This document shows positions 1 through 6,090 of a stretch of 6,840 nt of DNA, piece after piece. Each line of letters begins with the position of its first letter. Position 1 is the first letter of the stretch. The notes below the pieces were generated by a model. The model had not been told where the DNA came from, ran no database searches, and worked only from the letters and a program-made list of their open reading frames with translations. Position numbers and translations under genes: made by a program. Where the stretch lies: assembly GCA_031397815.1 (NCBI GenBank), contig JANNMJ010000186.1, positions 1-6,840 on the forward strand, given 5' to 3'. The DNA comes from JANNMJ01 sp031397815. GTDB lineage: Bacteria; Bacteroidota; Bacteroidia; Cytophagales; Hymenobacteraceae.

Positions 1-217
1 CGGGGCTCCAGCCCTATGGCTTATACAAAAGTTTGCAAAAGGGTGAATATCAATTCTGCCCAGCGACTTTTCGGTTGATTAATAAGAATATGTTGTTTCT
101 GATATTTGATCTGAAAAAGAGGCTCAAGAGCTTGCAAATGCACTAGCCAAGCGAGCAGAAGAGTGTGCCTTATATTCGGCTTTGCACTTGTGTATAAGCC
201 ATAGGGCTCCAGCCCCG
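1..217. repeat. MITE-like element with imperfect 27-bp terminal inverted repeats
   Basis: The first 27 bases (beginning CGGGGCTCCAGCCCTATGG) are the reverse complement of 191-217 except for two adjacent bases at positions 8-9. Between them lies about 163 bp that is clearly more AT-rich than the rest of the window and has only short reading frames, for example an 18-codon frame at 90-146. One frame at 107-210 reads an alanine- and glutamate-rich stretch (around SEKEAQELANALAKRAEE) with no start codon; it could be a gene remnant or chance. Each end is itself a small palindrome (GGGCT-CC-AGCCC). Terminal inverted repeats, small size and no transposase are the marks of a non-autonomous mobile element or a REP-type cluster. 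The left end coincides with the window edge, so the true boundary may lie outside. No target-site duplication can be assessed. Confidence 0.5.
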
Positions 218-402
218 TGTCGGCTATTCGCAGGTCTCTTGACCTGCCAGCCTACGTACCCGTCACCGTCCCGGTGCCGGAGCTGCTGAGGCCAATCGGT
301 CCCCAACCACTGGCACCGAGACGGTGCCGGGGGTTGGGGACCGCGCCGATTGGGTTGGCGGGTCAAGTGACCCGCGAATAGCCGACACGGGGCCAGAGCC
401 CC
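204..402. repeat. Large nested palindrome (multi-hairpin intergenic repeat)
   Basis: Outer arms: 215-231 is the exact reverse complement of 374-390 (17 bp). The similarity extends imperfectly outward to 204 and 402 and inward across the flanking hairpins. Within it sit five local hairpins: GGGCT/AGCCC at 204-215; GCAGGTC/GACCTGC at 230-247; a large central one at 292-353; GCGGGTC/GACCCGC at 358-375; and GGGGC/GCCCC at 389-402. The central hairpin pairs CCAATCGG (292-299), TCCCCAACC (300-308) and GGCACCG (312-318) with CGGTGCC (322-328), GGTTGGGGA (332-340) and CCGATTGG (346-353), 24 pairs in all around a 3-nt loop. Single-stranded DNA or RNA from this block would fold as a branched cruciform. 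Long open frames crossing it are by-products of repeat GC content. It is probably a dispersed REP/BIME-like unit; copy number in the genome is unknown. Confidence 0.7.
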
Positions 403-430
403 GCGTCAACTGCATTCCAATCAAACATTT

Positions 431-520
431 ATAATACCCCGAAGGGGTTTCATCCCAGAAGCCCAGAGTTGCCGAAGGTTACTCTGGGCTTACCCGGGGC
501 TTACAAGGGCTACCCCCCCC
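431..520. repeat. Intergenic palindromic repeat unit upstream of the M28 gene
   Basis: Two small hairpins lie in tandem: ACCCC-GAA-GGGGT at 436-448, and GCCCAGAGT/ACTCTGGGC at 461-469 and 481-489 with an 11-nt loop. They are followed by two partly similar G/C-rich segments and then by C8A6 (513-526). The translated flavour of this unit (PKVTLGLPGA) resembles short spurious protein fragments that I recall from repeat-rich genomes, but that is memory, not a search. The unit is open in the frame of the downstream peptidase, so it falsely extends that gene upstream from a TTG at 469. It fills part of the 585-bp stretch before the first gene. Confidence 0.5.
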
Positions 521-547
521 AAAAAACCACGTCCTTCCTCATCTCCG

Positions 548-555
548 TACTTTTG
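548..555 (+). promoter_or_regulatory. Putative -7 promoter element (TACTTTTG) for the M28 peptidase
   Basis: TACTTTTG fits the Bacteroidota -7 consensus TAnnTTTG exactly and lies 30 nt before the chosen GTG at 586. That would give a short leader of roughly 20-25 nt. No TTG is visible at the expected -33 distance; that stretch is the C8A6 tract and pyrimidine-rich DNA. The motif is part of a 13-bp sequence (TACTTTTGACCCC) shared with the glnN upstream region. Confidence 0.4.
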
Positions 556-585
556 ACCCCCTCACTCAACCCCTCCCGCCCCCTA

Positions 586-2046
586 GTGCCTACCTCATTC
601 CGCTGGATTCCCCTCGCGCCGCTGGCTATCACGCTCGCTCTCAGCGCCTCGGCGCAGGCACCAGTCGCCTCGCACTCAGAGCGCGCCGCCGTTGCGCCGC
701 CGACGGCAGGTCAGACGCGGTTGGCGCCGGAAGCACGGGCTGATTCAGTGGCAATCCGGAAGATGTTCGATGAAGCATTGGCGCACGGTGCCTCGTATGA
801 GAATCTGCGGACGCTTTGCAAGCAGATTGGGCCGCGCTTGAGCGGCTCGGCGGGAGCGCAGAAGGCGGTGGAATGGGGACAGGCCGCGATGCGCGCCGCC
901 GGGGCCGACTCGGTGTGGCTCCAGCCGTGTATGGTGCCACATTGGGAGCGCGGGAAGCCTGAGAGCGCCCGCGTGCTCGGCGTGAAAGGGTTGGATAAGC
1001 TGCCGGTCTGCGCACTCGGCGGGTCGGTGCCGACGGCTGGGAAGCTGGTGGCGCCCGTGGTGGAAGTCCAGAATTTTGAGGAATTAGCGGCTTTGCCCGC
1101 GGATAAGGTTAAGGGTCATATCGTGCTGTTTAACAGGCCGATGGAAGCGCGTAATGTCACGTCGTTTACGTCGTATGGCGGGGCGGTGAATCAGCGGGGG
1201 CGCGGCGCTATTGAGGCGGCGAAGCGCGGCGCGGTAGGTGTGTTGGTGCGGTCGATGAACCTGCGGGCCGATGATTTCCCGCACACCGGCGCGATGCGTT
1301 ATCAGGACGATGTGACCAAGATTCCCGCCGCCGCCATCAGCACCAACGCCGCCGACCAGCTCAGCGCGGCCCTCAAAAAGCAACCCGATATCCGGGTCGA
1401 GCTTAAGATGGATTGCCGGACGTTGCCCGATGCGCCGAGCTTCAACGTAGTCGGCGAAATCAGGGGTTCGGAATTGCCGAAGGAAGTCATCGTCGTCGGC
1501 GGCCACCTCGATTCGTGGGATTTGGCCGAAGGCGCTCACGACGACGGCGCCGGGTGCGTCCAGAGCATCGAAGTGCTGCGGCTTTTGAAAGCGACCGGTC
1601 AGCGTCCGCGCCGCTCAGTGCGCGCCGTCCTGTTTATGAACGAAGAAAACGGGACGCGCGGCGCGCAGGAATACGCGAATCAGGCGGAAAAGGAAGTCGG
1701 CCGCCGCCGTCACATCGCGGCCATCGAGAGCGATGCGGGCGGTTTCACCCCGCGCGGCTTCACTGTACAGGCCACACCCGCGCAAGTGGCCACCGCGCAA
1801 CAATGGCGCCCGCTGCTGAAGCCGTACTTGGTCGATGCCATCGAGGCCGGTCACTCCGGAACCGATATCGAGCCGCTCGGTAAAACCGGCGCCGTGTTGC
1901 TCGGCCTCTCGCCCGACTCGCAGCGCTATTTCGACGTTCACCACGCCGCGACGGATGTATTCGAGGCCGTGAACCGGCGCGAATTAGAGCTGGGCGGCGC
2001 CACGATGGGCGCGATGGTCTGGCTCATCAGCCAGCACGGCTGGTAG
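586..2046 (+). CDS. Secreted M28-family zinc metallopeptidase (carboxypeptidase Q-like, with PA domain)
   Basis: A predicted exported peptidase that removes residues from peptides using two zinc ions, acting in the periplasm or at the cell surface. From GTG 586 the product has 486 residues. It starts with a signal peptide: Arg6, a hydrophobic stretch IPLAPLAITLAL, and a likely cut after ALSASAQA at residue 25. A protease-associated (PA) insert covers about 142-265. The M28 core follows with all ligands visible: His307 in GGHLDSWD, Asp319 in HDDGAG, Glu353/Glu354 in MNEENG, Asp383 in ESDAGG and His453 in VHHAATD. The GGHLDSWD motif, the PA insert and the length match the plasma glutamate carboxypeptidase/carboxypeptidase Q branch. 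The frame stays open to a TTG at 469, but those 39 codons are a palindromic repeat and would bury the signal peptide, so GTG 586 is preferred; TTG 553 is the alternative. It is convergent with the next gene. Substrate is not deducible. Confidence 0.9.
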   Translation: MPTSFRWIPLAPLAITLALSASAQAPVASHSERAAVAPPTAGQTRLAPEARADSVAIRKMFDEALAHGASYENLRTLCKQIGPRLSGSAGAQKAVEWGQAAMRAAGADSVWLQPCMVPHWERGKPESARVLGVKGLDKLPVCALGGSVPTAGKLVAPVVEVQNFEELAALPADKVKGHIVLFNRPMEARNVTSFTSYGGAVNQRGRGAIEAAKRGAVGVLVRSMNLRADDFPHTGAMRYQDDVTKIPAAAISTNAADQLSAALKKQPDIRVELKMDCRTLPDAPSFNVVGEIRGSELPKEVIVVGGHLDSWDLAEGAHDDGAGCVQSIEVLRLLKATGQRPRRSVRAVLFMNEENGTRGAQEYANQAEKEVGRRRHIAAIESDAGGFTPRGFTVQATPAQVATAQQWRPLLKPYLVDAIEAGHSGTDIEPLGKTGAVLLGLSPDSQRYFDVHHAATDVFEAVNRRELELGGATMGAMVWLISQHGW

Positions 2047-2174
2047 GTTTAGCGGGTGGCGGCTACAGCCGTCGCTAACACGCGGCGGAAGTGTTCGTGT
2101 AGGGGGGGCATACCCGAGTTACGCACGGCGCAGCGGGCAGGTTTCCTTTTCTAGAAGCAGCCTTACCAGCACTT

Positions 2175-2696
2175 CTACCAGCTTTCCCGCTCCCTCAGGC
2201 GCAGGACGTGCGCCAAGTGGTGGCGCCCGTGCCACGCGTAAAGTCCAACGTACGGGTGCAGCCGCACCAAGCCCAGCGCGGGATGTCGCAGCGGGCTTTG
2301 CCACTGCTCGTCCGTCAGGTTTTCAAGGAGAAAGGCCCACCGAAGGTGCAGATTTTCGAGCAGCGCGAGCGACGGCGCAATCGGAAGCCGCGAATCGGGC
2401 AGCTCCGCCCAACGCGCTTCCTCATAGGTTTTGATGAGCGGCTCAGACTCCGTGAGCGCGAGCTTGAAGCGCACGTAGGCGTTGAGGTGCGAGTCGGCGA
2501 CGTGGTGGGTGAGCTGCCGGACGGTCCAGCCGCCGGGGCGGTACGGCGTATCGAGATGCGCATCCGTCAAATCCCCAACGGCGGCGCGGAGCTGGGCGGG
2601 CAGAGCCGCGATATCGGCGACGGCTGCCGTGCGCTCGGCGTCGGAGAAGGGCGCTTGCAGACTGAACTTGCCGATTGGGTAGGAGAGGGAGTCCAT
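2175..2696 (-). CDS. yfiT: YfiT/BstA-family DinB-fold metal protein (putative bacillithiol transferase)
   Basis: This is a 173-residue four-helix-bundle protein of the DinB/YfiT superfamily. Members bind a divalent metal through three histidines, and the Bacillus relatives join bacillithiol to electrophiles such as antibiotics or toxins. The start MDSLSYPIGKF matches the usual N-terminus of the family, so ATG at 2696 is chosen over an upstream in-frame start near 2813 that would run into the divergent promoter region. The family signature RPGGWTVRQLTHHVADSH spans 53-70, with His64 or His65 as first ligand. YAWHGRHHLAHV near the C-terminus supplies His156 and His160, four residues apart as expected. 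AEL at 97-99 and the closing basic helix also fit. Length is normal. The link to bacillithiol is family knowledge plus the fact that many Bacteroidota make this thiol; the actual substrate is unknown. It is convergent with the M28 gene and divergent from the glycosyltransferase. Confidence 0.88.
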   Translation of the reverse strand: MDSLSYPIGKFSLQAPFSDAERTAAVADIAALPAQLRAAVGDLTDAHLDTPYRPGGWTVRQLTHHVADSHLNAYVRFKLALTESEPLIKTYEEARWAELPDSRLPIAPSLALLENLHLRWAFLLENLTDEQWQSPLRHPALGLVRLHPYVGLYAWHGRHHLAHVLRLRERESW

Positions 2697-2734
2697 AAAA
2701 GAAGCGAGAATAGAAGCGAGGGCGAAGTGAGCTG

Positions 2735-2764
2735 CAAAGGAAATGCGGCTATTCGGAAGCGCAA
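2735..2764 (-). promoter_or_regulatory. Putative promoter of the yfiT-like gene
   Basis: On the minus strand TTG (complement of 2762-2764) is followed after 19 nt by TTCCTTTG (complement of 2735-2742). That matches seven of eight positions of TAnnTTTG and has standard Bacteroidota spacing. It predicts a leader of about 30 nt before the ATG at 2696, and its position supports the short start. Confidence 0.35.
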
Positions 2765-2767
2765 TCG

Positions 2768-2792
2768 GCCGGGAAAAAGCAACTTTTTCGGC
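2768..2792. other. Imperfect hairpin in the yfiT/glycosyltransferase divergent region
   Basis: GCCG (2768-2771) plus AAAAAG (2774-2779) pair with CTTTTT (2783-2788) plus CGGC (2789-2792), leaving a 2-nt GG bulge and a 3-nt loop. It lies between the two divergent starts, just upstream of the proposed yfiT promoter as read on the minus strand and about 35 nt before the glycosyltransferase ATG. It could be an operator or a fold in the glycosyltransferase leader; nothing distinguishes the two. Confidence 0.3.
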
Positions 2793-2826
2793 TGCCGTCC
2801 GAAAACGGGTCACATCTCATTCTGCT

Positions 2827-3570
2827 ATGCGCTTTTCCATCATCACCCCCACGCACAACCGCGCTGATTTTCTCCCCGAAGCCATCGCCAGCGTCCAAGC
2901 CAGCGTCCTCGCCGGACTGGAAGCCGATTGGGAGCACCTCATTTTCGACGCTGGTTCGACGGATTCCACGGCCGCCATTCTGAAAGAAGCCGCCTCAGAG
3001 CGCCTCCACGTCCAGACAGCGGCCAAAAAGGCCCCCGCTGGCCTAGGGCGTAACCGCCTCATCACTGCCGCGACCGGCGAGTGGATCGTCCCGCTCGACG
3101 ATGACGATATCCTCCTCCAACGCGCCCTCTTTCATTACGGACACCAGATTCAGCAGCAGCCGGAAGCGCGTTGGCTCGTCGCCGATTTCCTCCGAATCGA
3201 CGAAGACCGCCGTTACCTCGCCAATGAAGATTACTACGCGTGGCGCTTCGATTCGCCGGTAGCGATGCTGCAAGCCATTTTCCGCGCCGAGCACTTCATC
3301 CAGGGGAATGTTTGCTATCAGCGTGCCCTCTGGGAAGAAGTCGGCGGGTACGACGAAGAATTGAAAATGGCCGAAGACCTCGACCTCTACGTGCGCTTCC
3401 TGTTAGCGGGCCATTTGCCAGTCGTTTGCCCGCACCTGAGCCATCTGCACCGCTTCCACCGCGCCAACGTCAGCATCGGGGTAGACGCCAATCGTCATCG
3501 CGACGACCTTATCGAACTGTATGATAAGTATGCGGCTGCTTTGCAAGCAGTAGGGGTTGAGCGGCCGTAG
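2827..3570 (+). CDS. Family 2 glycosyltransferase
   Basis: A 247-residue GT-A fold enzyme that would transfer a sugar from a nucleotide-sugar donor to an unknown acceptor, acting in the cytosol or at the inner membrane face. The start MRFSIITPTHNRADFL is the classic GT2 opening; an upstream in-frame ATG at 2743 only adds 28 residues of promoter-region sequence and is rejected. Further motifs are DAGSTDST at 41-48 (nucleotide-binding loop), GLGRNRLITAATGEWIVPLD at 72-91 leading into the acidic metal-binding DDDD at 91-94, GNVCYQRALWEEVGGYDEEL at 160-179, and the catalytic-base type ED at 183-184 in MAEDLDLYVRFL. No membrane segment is visible. Length is normal for a minimal GT2. It stands alone, with no other polysaccharide genes nearby, so a role in surface glycan or glycolipid synthesis is only a guess. 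There is no obvious terminator before the glnN region, so read-through is possible. Confidence 0.88.
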   Translation: MRFSIITPTHNRADFLPEAIASVQASVLAGLEADWEHLIFDAGSTDSTAAILKEAASERLHVQTAAKKAPAGLGRNRLITAATGEWIVPLDDDDILLQRALFHYGHQIQQQPEARWLVADFLRIDEDRRYLANEDYYAWRFDSPVAMLQAIFRAEHFIQGNVCYQRALWEEVGGYDEELKMAEDLDLYVRFLLAGHLPVVCPHLSHLHRFHRANVSIGVDANRHRDDLIELYDKYAAALQAVGVERP

Positions 3571-3626
3571 CTACGCGCTTCCCAAAGAGCTTTTTCAGTA
3601 GGGTGTCAAAGGTGAAGTGGTTAATT

Positions 3627-3734
3627 TTGAAGAGGGGGTTGCGGGGTTTCAAAACCTTTTTTCTACTTTTGACCCCGAAATCAGAGGGGGGTGATTTGAA
3701 AAACACCCAAAATCTTCCAAAACCCCCTCTTCAA
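3627..3734. repeat. Inverted repeat flanking the glnN promoter
   Basis: TTGAAGAGGGGGTT at 3627-3640 is the exact reverse complement of 3721-3734 (14 bp, 80-bp spacer). The similarity continues outward with a small gap (GGTTAAT versus GGTTAT). The proposed glnN promoter lies between the arms, and the right arm ends 8 nt before the glnN ATG. Inside are GGGGTTTCAAAA (3643-3654) against TTTTGACCCC (3667-3676), AAATCA/TGATTT (3678-3683, 3692-3697) and GGGTG/CACCC (3689-3693, 3704-3708). Confidence 0.75.
3639..3671 (+). promoter_or_regulatory. Putative glnN promoter (TTG-N22-TACTTTTG)
   Basis: TTG at 3639-3641 and TACTTTTG at 3664-3671 form a Bacteroidota-type -33/-7 pair with a 22-nt spacer and a perfect match to TAnnTTTG. 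It predicts transcription starting near 3677-3680 and a leader of about 65 nt before the ATG at 3743. The -7 box overlaps the right arm of a local inverted repeat (3643-3654 / 3667-3676). Confidence 0.5.
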
Positions 3735-3742
3735 TAACCCCT

Positions 3743-5929
3743 ATGGCCATCCTCCGCTTTAAAGCTCTTGAGCTGATCGATCAGCGCAAACCCGTCGCCC
3801 CTGAACCCGACGGCCGCAAGATTTCCGAGTACTACGGTCAGAACGTCTTCGGCGCCGATGCGATGCGGTCGACGATGTCGGCGGAGTACTTTAAGCGTGT
3901 GCAGGCCGCGATTAAGTCCGGCTCCGGTATCGACCGGCCACTTGCTGATGCCGTTGCTTCCGCGATGAAGCTGTGGGCAATGCAGCGCGGCGCCACGCAC
4001 TACACGCACTGGTTCCAGCCGCTTACCGGGTCCACCGCCGAAAAGCACGACTCGTTCTTCGACCTCGGCCGCGACGGCGAAGCCCTCGAAAACTTCAAAG
4101 GCTCGGCCCTCGTGCAGCAGGAGCCAGACGCTAGCTCGTTCCCGAACGGCGGCATCCGCAACACCTTCGAAGCACGCGGTTACACTGCGTGGGACCCATC
4201 GTCGCCCGCTTTTATCTACGAAACGGAGGGCACCCGCACGCTGTGTATCCCCACCATTTTCGTGGCATATACTGGTGAGGCTCTTGATAATAAGGCGCCA
4301 CTTTTGAAGTCGCTTGCGGTGCTCGAAAAGGCTGCCCTGCCGGTCTGCCAGCTTTTCGACAAAGACGTGCTGCGCGTGAACACCACGCTTGGTATCGAGC
4401 AGGAATACTTCGTGGTCGACAAGGCACTGTACGACGCCCGCCCCGACCTCGTGATGACCGGCCGCACCCTCTTCGGGCACGCCCCGGCGAAGGGGCAGCA
4501 GCTCGAAGACCACTATTTCGCGTCGATTCCCAGCCGGGTTCACGCGTTTATGGTCGATTTTGAGACCTCTGCTCTCAAACTCGGCATTCCGCTACGCACC
4601 CGTCACAACGAGGTCGCGCCGAACCAATACGAGTGCGCCCCGACCTTCGAGGACGCCAACCTCGCCGTCGACCATAACCAGCTCCTGATGGACATCATGG
4701 AGCGCACCGCTGAAAAGCACGCACTCAAAGTGCTCCTGCACGAGAAGCCGTTTGCGGGCGTCAACGGCTCCGGCAAGCACAACAACTGGGCGATGAGCAC
4801 CGATACGGGCGTCAACCTGTTCGCGCCGGGCCGGAAACCGAAGGAAAACCTTCAGTTCCTGACCTTCTTCATCACCACCATCAAAGCCGTTCACCGCTAC
4901 GCCGATTTGCTGCGCGCATCCATCGCGAGCGCGAGCAACGACCACCGCCTGGGCGCTAACGAGGCGCCCCCGGCCATCATGTCGGTCTTCGTCGGCTCAT
5001 CCCTCGACAGCGTGCTCAATGAGCTGGAGCGCACCGCCAAGCTGCCCATCGACAAAGGCGATAACCTGTACCTGAAGCTCGGTATCGACAAAGTCCCCGC
5101 GATTCTGCTCGACAACACCGACCGTAACCGCACCTCGCCGTTCGCGTTCACGGGCAACAAGTTCGAGTTCCGCGCCGTCGGTTCCAGCGCCAACTGCGCC
5201 ACCGCGATGACGGTCCTCAACACGATTGTAGCTGACCAGCTCCGCGATTTCTACACCGAAGTGGACGCCGCGATTGAGGACGGCCGCAAGAAAGAAGTCG
5301 CCATTATCGACGTGCTGCGTCGCTACGTGATCGAGTCGAAAGCCATCCGTTTTGAAGGCAACGGCTACTCGCAGGAGTGGGAAGACGAAGCCGCAAGCCG
5401 TGGTCTGAGCAACGTCCGGACCACCCCGCAAGCCCTCGATGCGATGGTACAGCCCGACGCGGAAGACCTGTACGCCCGCCTCGGCATCTACTCCCGCGTA
5501 GAGCTGCACGCCCGCCACGAGATTTTGCTCGAAGAGTATGTGAAGAAGATGCAGATTGAAGGCCGCGTGCTCGGTGATCTGGCGCTGAACCACATCGTCC
5601 CGACCGCCATCAAGTATCAAAACAAGCTCATTACCAACGTGAAAGGGCTGCGCGAGCTGGGTCTGGAAGACGAAACCGCCCCTACCGTCGAGATGATTCG
5701 CGCCATTTCTGGCCACGTCCGCACCATCCTCACACAAGTGGAGGCGATGACGGAAGCCCGCAAAACCGCCAACAACCTCGACGCCATCCGCGACCGCGCC
5801 ATCGCTTACTGCGACGACGTCAAATCCTTCTTTGAACCCATCCGCTACGCCGTCGACAAGCTGGAGCTAATGGTCGACGACGAAGATTGGCCACTCGTGA
5901 AATACCGCGAGCTGCTGTTCCGGCATTAA
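3743..5929 (+). CDS. glnN: Type III glutamine synthetase
   Basis: It makes glutamine from glutamate, ammonium and ATP in the cytosol, the entry point of ammonium assimilation. The 728-residue length is that of GSIII (about 720-730), far above the 440-470 of types I and II. The N-terminal part (about 1-160) is the GSIII-specific region, with KISEYYGQNVFGADAM and WAMQRGATHYTHWFQPLTG. Catalytic-domain motifs follow: GIEQEYF at 217-223 (metal-binding glutamates), HNEVAPNQYECAPTF from 288, the ATP-region signature PFAGVNGSGKHNNWAMST at 336-353, and NRTSPFAFTGNKFEFRA at 462-478. A long helical C-terminal part (about 560-728) closes the protein. The ATG at 3743 gives the expected MAILRFKALE start. 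No good Shine-Dalgarno sequence is present, which is usual in this phylum. No P-II, amt or gltB gene lies adjacent. The structured leader suggests regulation, possibly by nitrogen; that is inference. GSIII enzymes form double-hexamer rings. Confidence 0.97.
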   Translation: MAILRFKALELIDQRKPVAPEPDGRKISEYYGQNVFGADAMRSTMSAEYFKRVQAAIKSGSGIDRPLADAVASAMKLWAMQRGATHYTHWFQPLTGSTAEKHDSFFDLGRDGEALENFKGSALVQQEPDASSFPNGGIRNTFEARGYTAWDPSSPAFIYETEGTRTLCIPTIFVAYTGEALDNKAPLLKSLAVLEKAALPVCQLFDKDVLRVNTTLGIEQEYFVVDKALYDARPDLVMTGRTLFGHAPAKGQQLEDHYFASIPSRVHAFMVDFETSALKLGIPLRTRHNEVAPNQYECAPTFEDANLAVDHNQLLMDIMERTAEKHALKVLLHEKPFAGVNGSGKHNNWAMSTDTGVNLFAPGRKPKENLQFLTFFITTIKAVHRYADLLRASIASASNDHRLGANEAPPAIMSVFVGSSLDSVLNELERTAKLPIDKGDNLYLKLGIDKVPAILLDNTDRNRTSPFAFTGNKFEFRAVGSSANCATAMTVLNTIVADQLRDFYTEVDAAIEDGRKKEVAIIDVLRRYVIESKAIRFEGNGYSQEWEDEAASRGLSNVRTTPQALDAMVQPDAEDLYARLGIYSRVELHARHEILLEEYVKKMQIEGRVLGDLALNHIVPTAIKYQNKLITNVKGLRELGLEDETAPTVEMIRAISGHVRTILTQVEAMTEARKTANNLDAIRDRAIAYCDDVKSFFEPIRYAVDKLELMVDDEDWPLVKYRELLFRH

Positions 5930-5931
5930 TC

Positions 5932-5975
5932 GATGTGGGGATGTGATTGATATGGGAGATGTGAATGATGTAGCC
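5932..5975. repeat. Degenerate tandem repeat, 9-nt period, after glnN
   Basis: Five units begin GATGTG, GATGTG, GATATG, GATGTG and GATGTA. The first is 8 nt and the other four are 9 nt (GATGTGATT, GATATGGGA, GATGTGAAT, GATGTAGCC). The array begins 3 nt after the glnN stop codon. No function is apparent. Confidence 0.45.
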
Positions 5976-6030
5976 AGCTCTGTCCCAGAGATGGTGTCAA
6001 AAATCACTTCTAACCATCGGCCATCTCAGT

Positions 6031-6078
6031 AAAAAATGAAAGCCGCCGTTTCCGAATCAATCGGAAGCGGCGGCTTTT
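6031..6078 (+). terminator. Rho-independent terminator of glnN, possibly bidirectional
   Basis: AAAGCCGCCGTTTCCGA (6039-6055) pairs with TCGGAAGCGGCGGCTTT (6061-6077) through 17 positions, one being a G-U pair, around the 5-nt loop ATCAA. Four T residues end the stem on the plus strand. Six A residues precede it at 6031-6036, which read as T on the minus strand, so it could also stop transcription arriving from the convergent TPR gene. It lies 110 nt beyond the glnN stop codon. Confidence 0.85.
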
Positions 6079-6090
6079 GCTTTGAAACCC

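Noticed and set aside
90..146. 18-codon frame inside the AT-rich core (MLFLIFDLKKRLKSLQMH)
   Set aside because: Too short, no promoter or ribosome binding site, no family recognised; most likely chance.
124..366. 80-codon minus-strand open frame in the first intergenic region
   Set aside because: It runs through the hairpins of the repeat block, has no recognisable motif and no promoter, and its composition (Arg/Pro/Gln rich) is that of translated repeats.
2050..2077. Possible terminator hairpin after the M28 gene
   Set aside because: The stem GGCGGC-TACA-GCCGTC includes a wobble, the outer TAGC/GCTA needs a bulge, and no T tract follows on either strand.
2208..2867. 219-codon plus-strand open frame across the yfiT-like gene
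   Set aside because: The minus strand carries the full YfiT family motifs here; this frame is their complement and crosses the divergent promoter region.
3731..4543. 270-codon minus-strand open frame opposite the start of glnN
   Set aside because: It is wholly antisense to the conserved glutamine synthetase sequence and has no family features; high GC keeps the opposite strand open.
4997..5737. 246-codon minus-strand open frame opposite the end of glnN
   Set aside because: Antisense shadow of glnN, biased in composition and without motifs.
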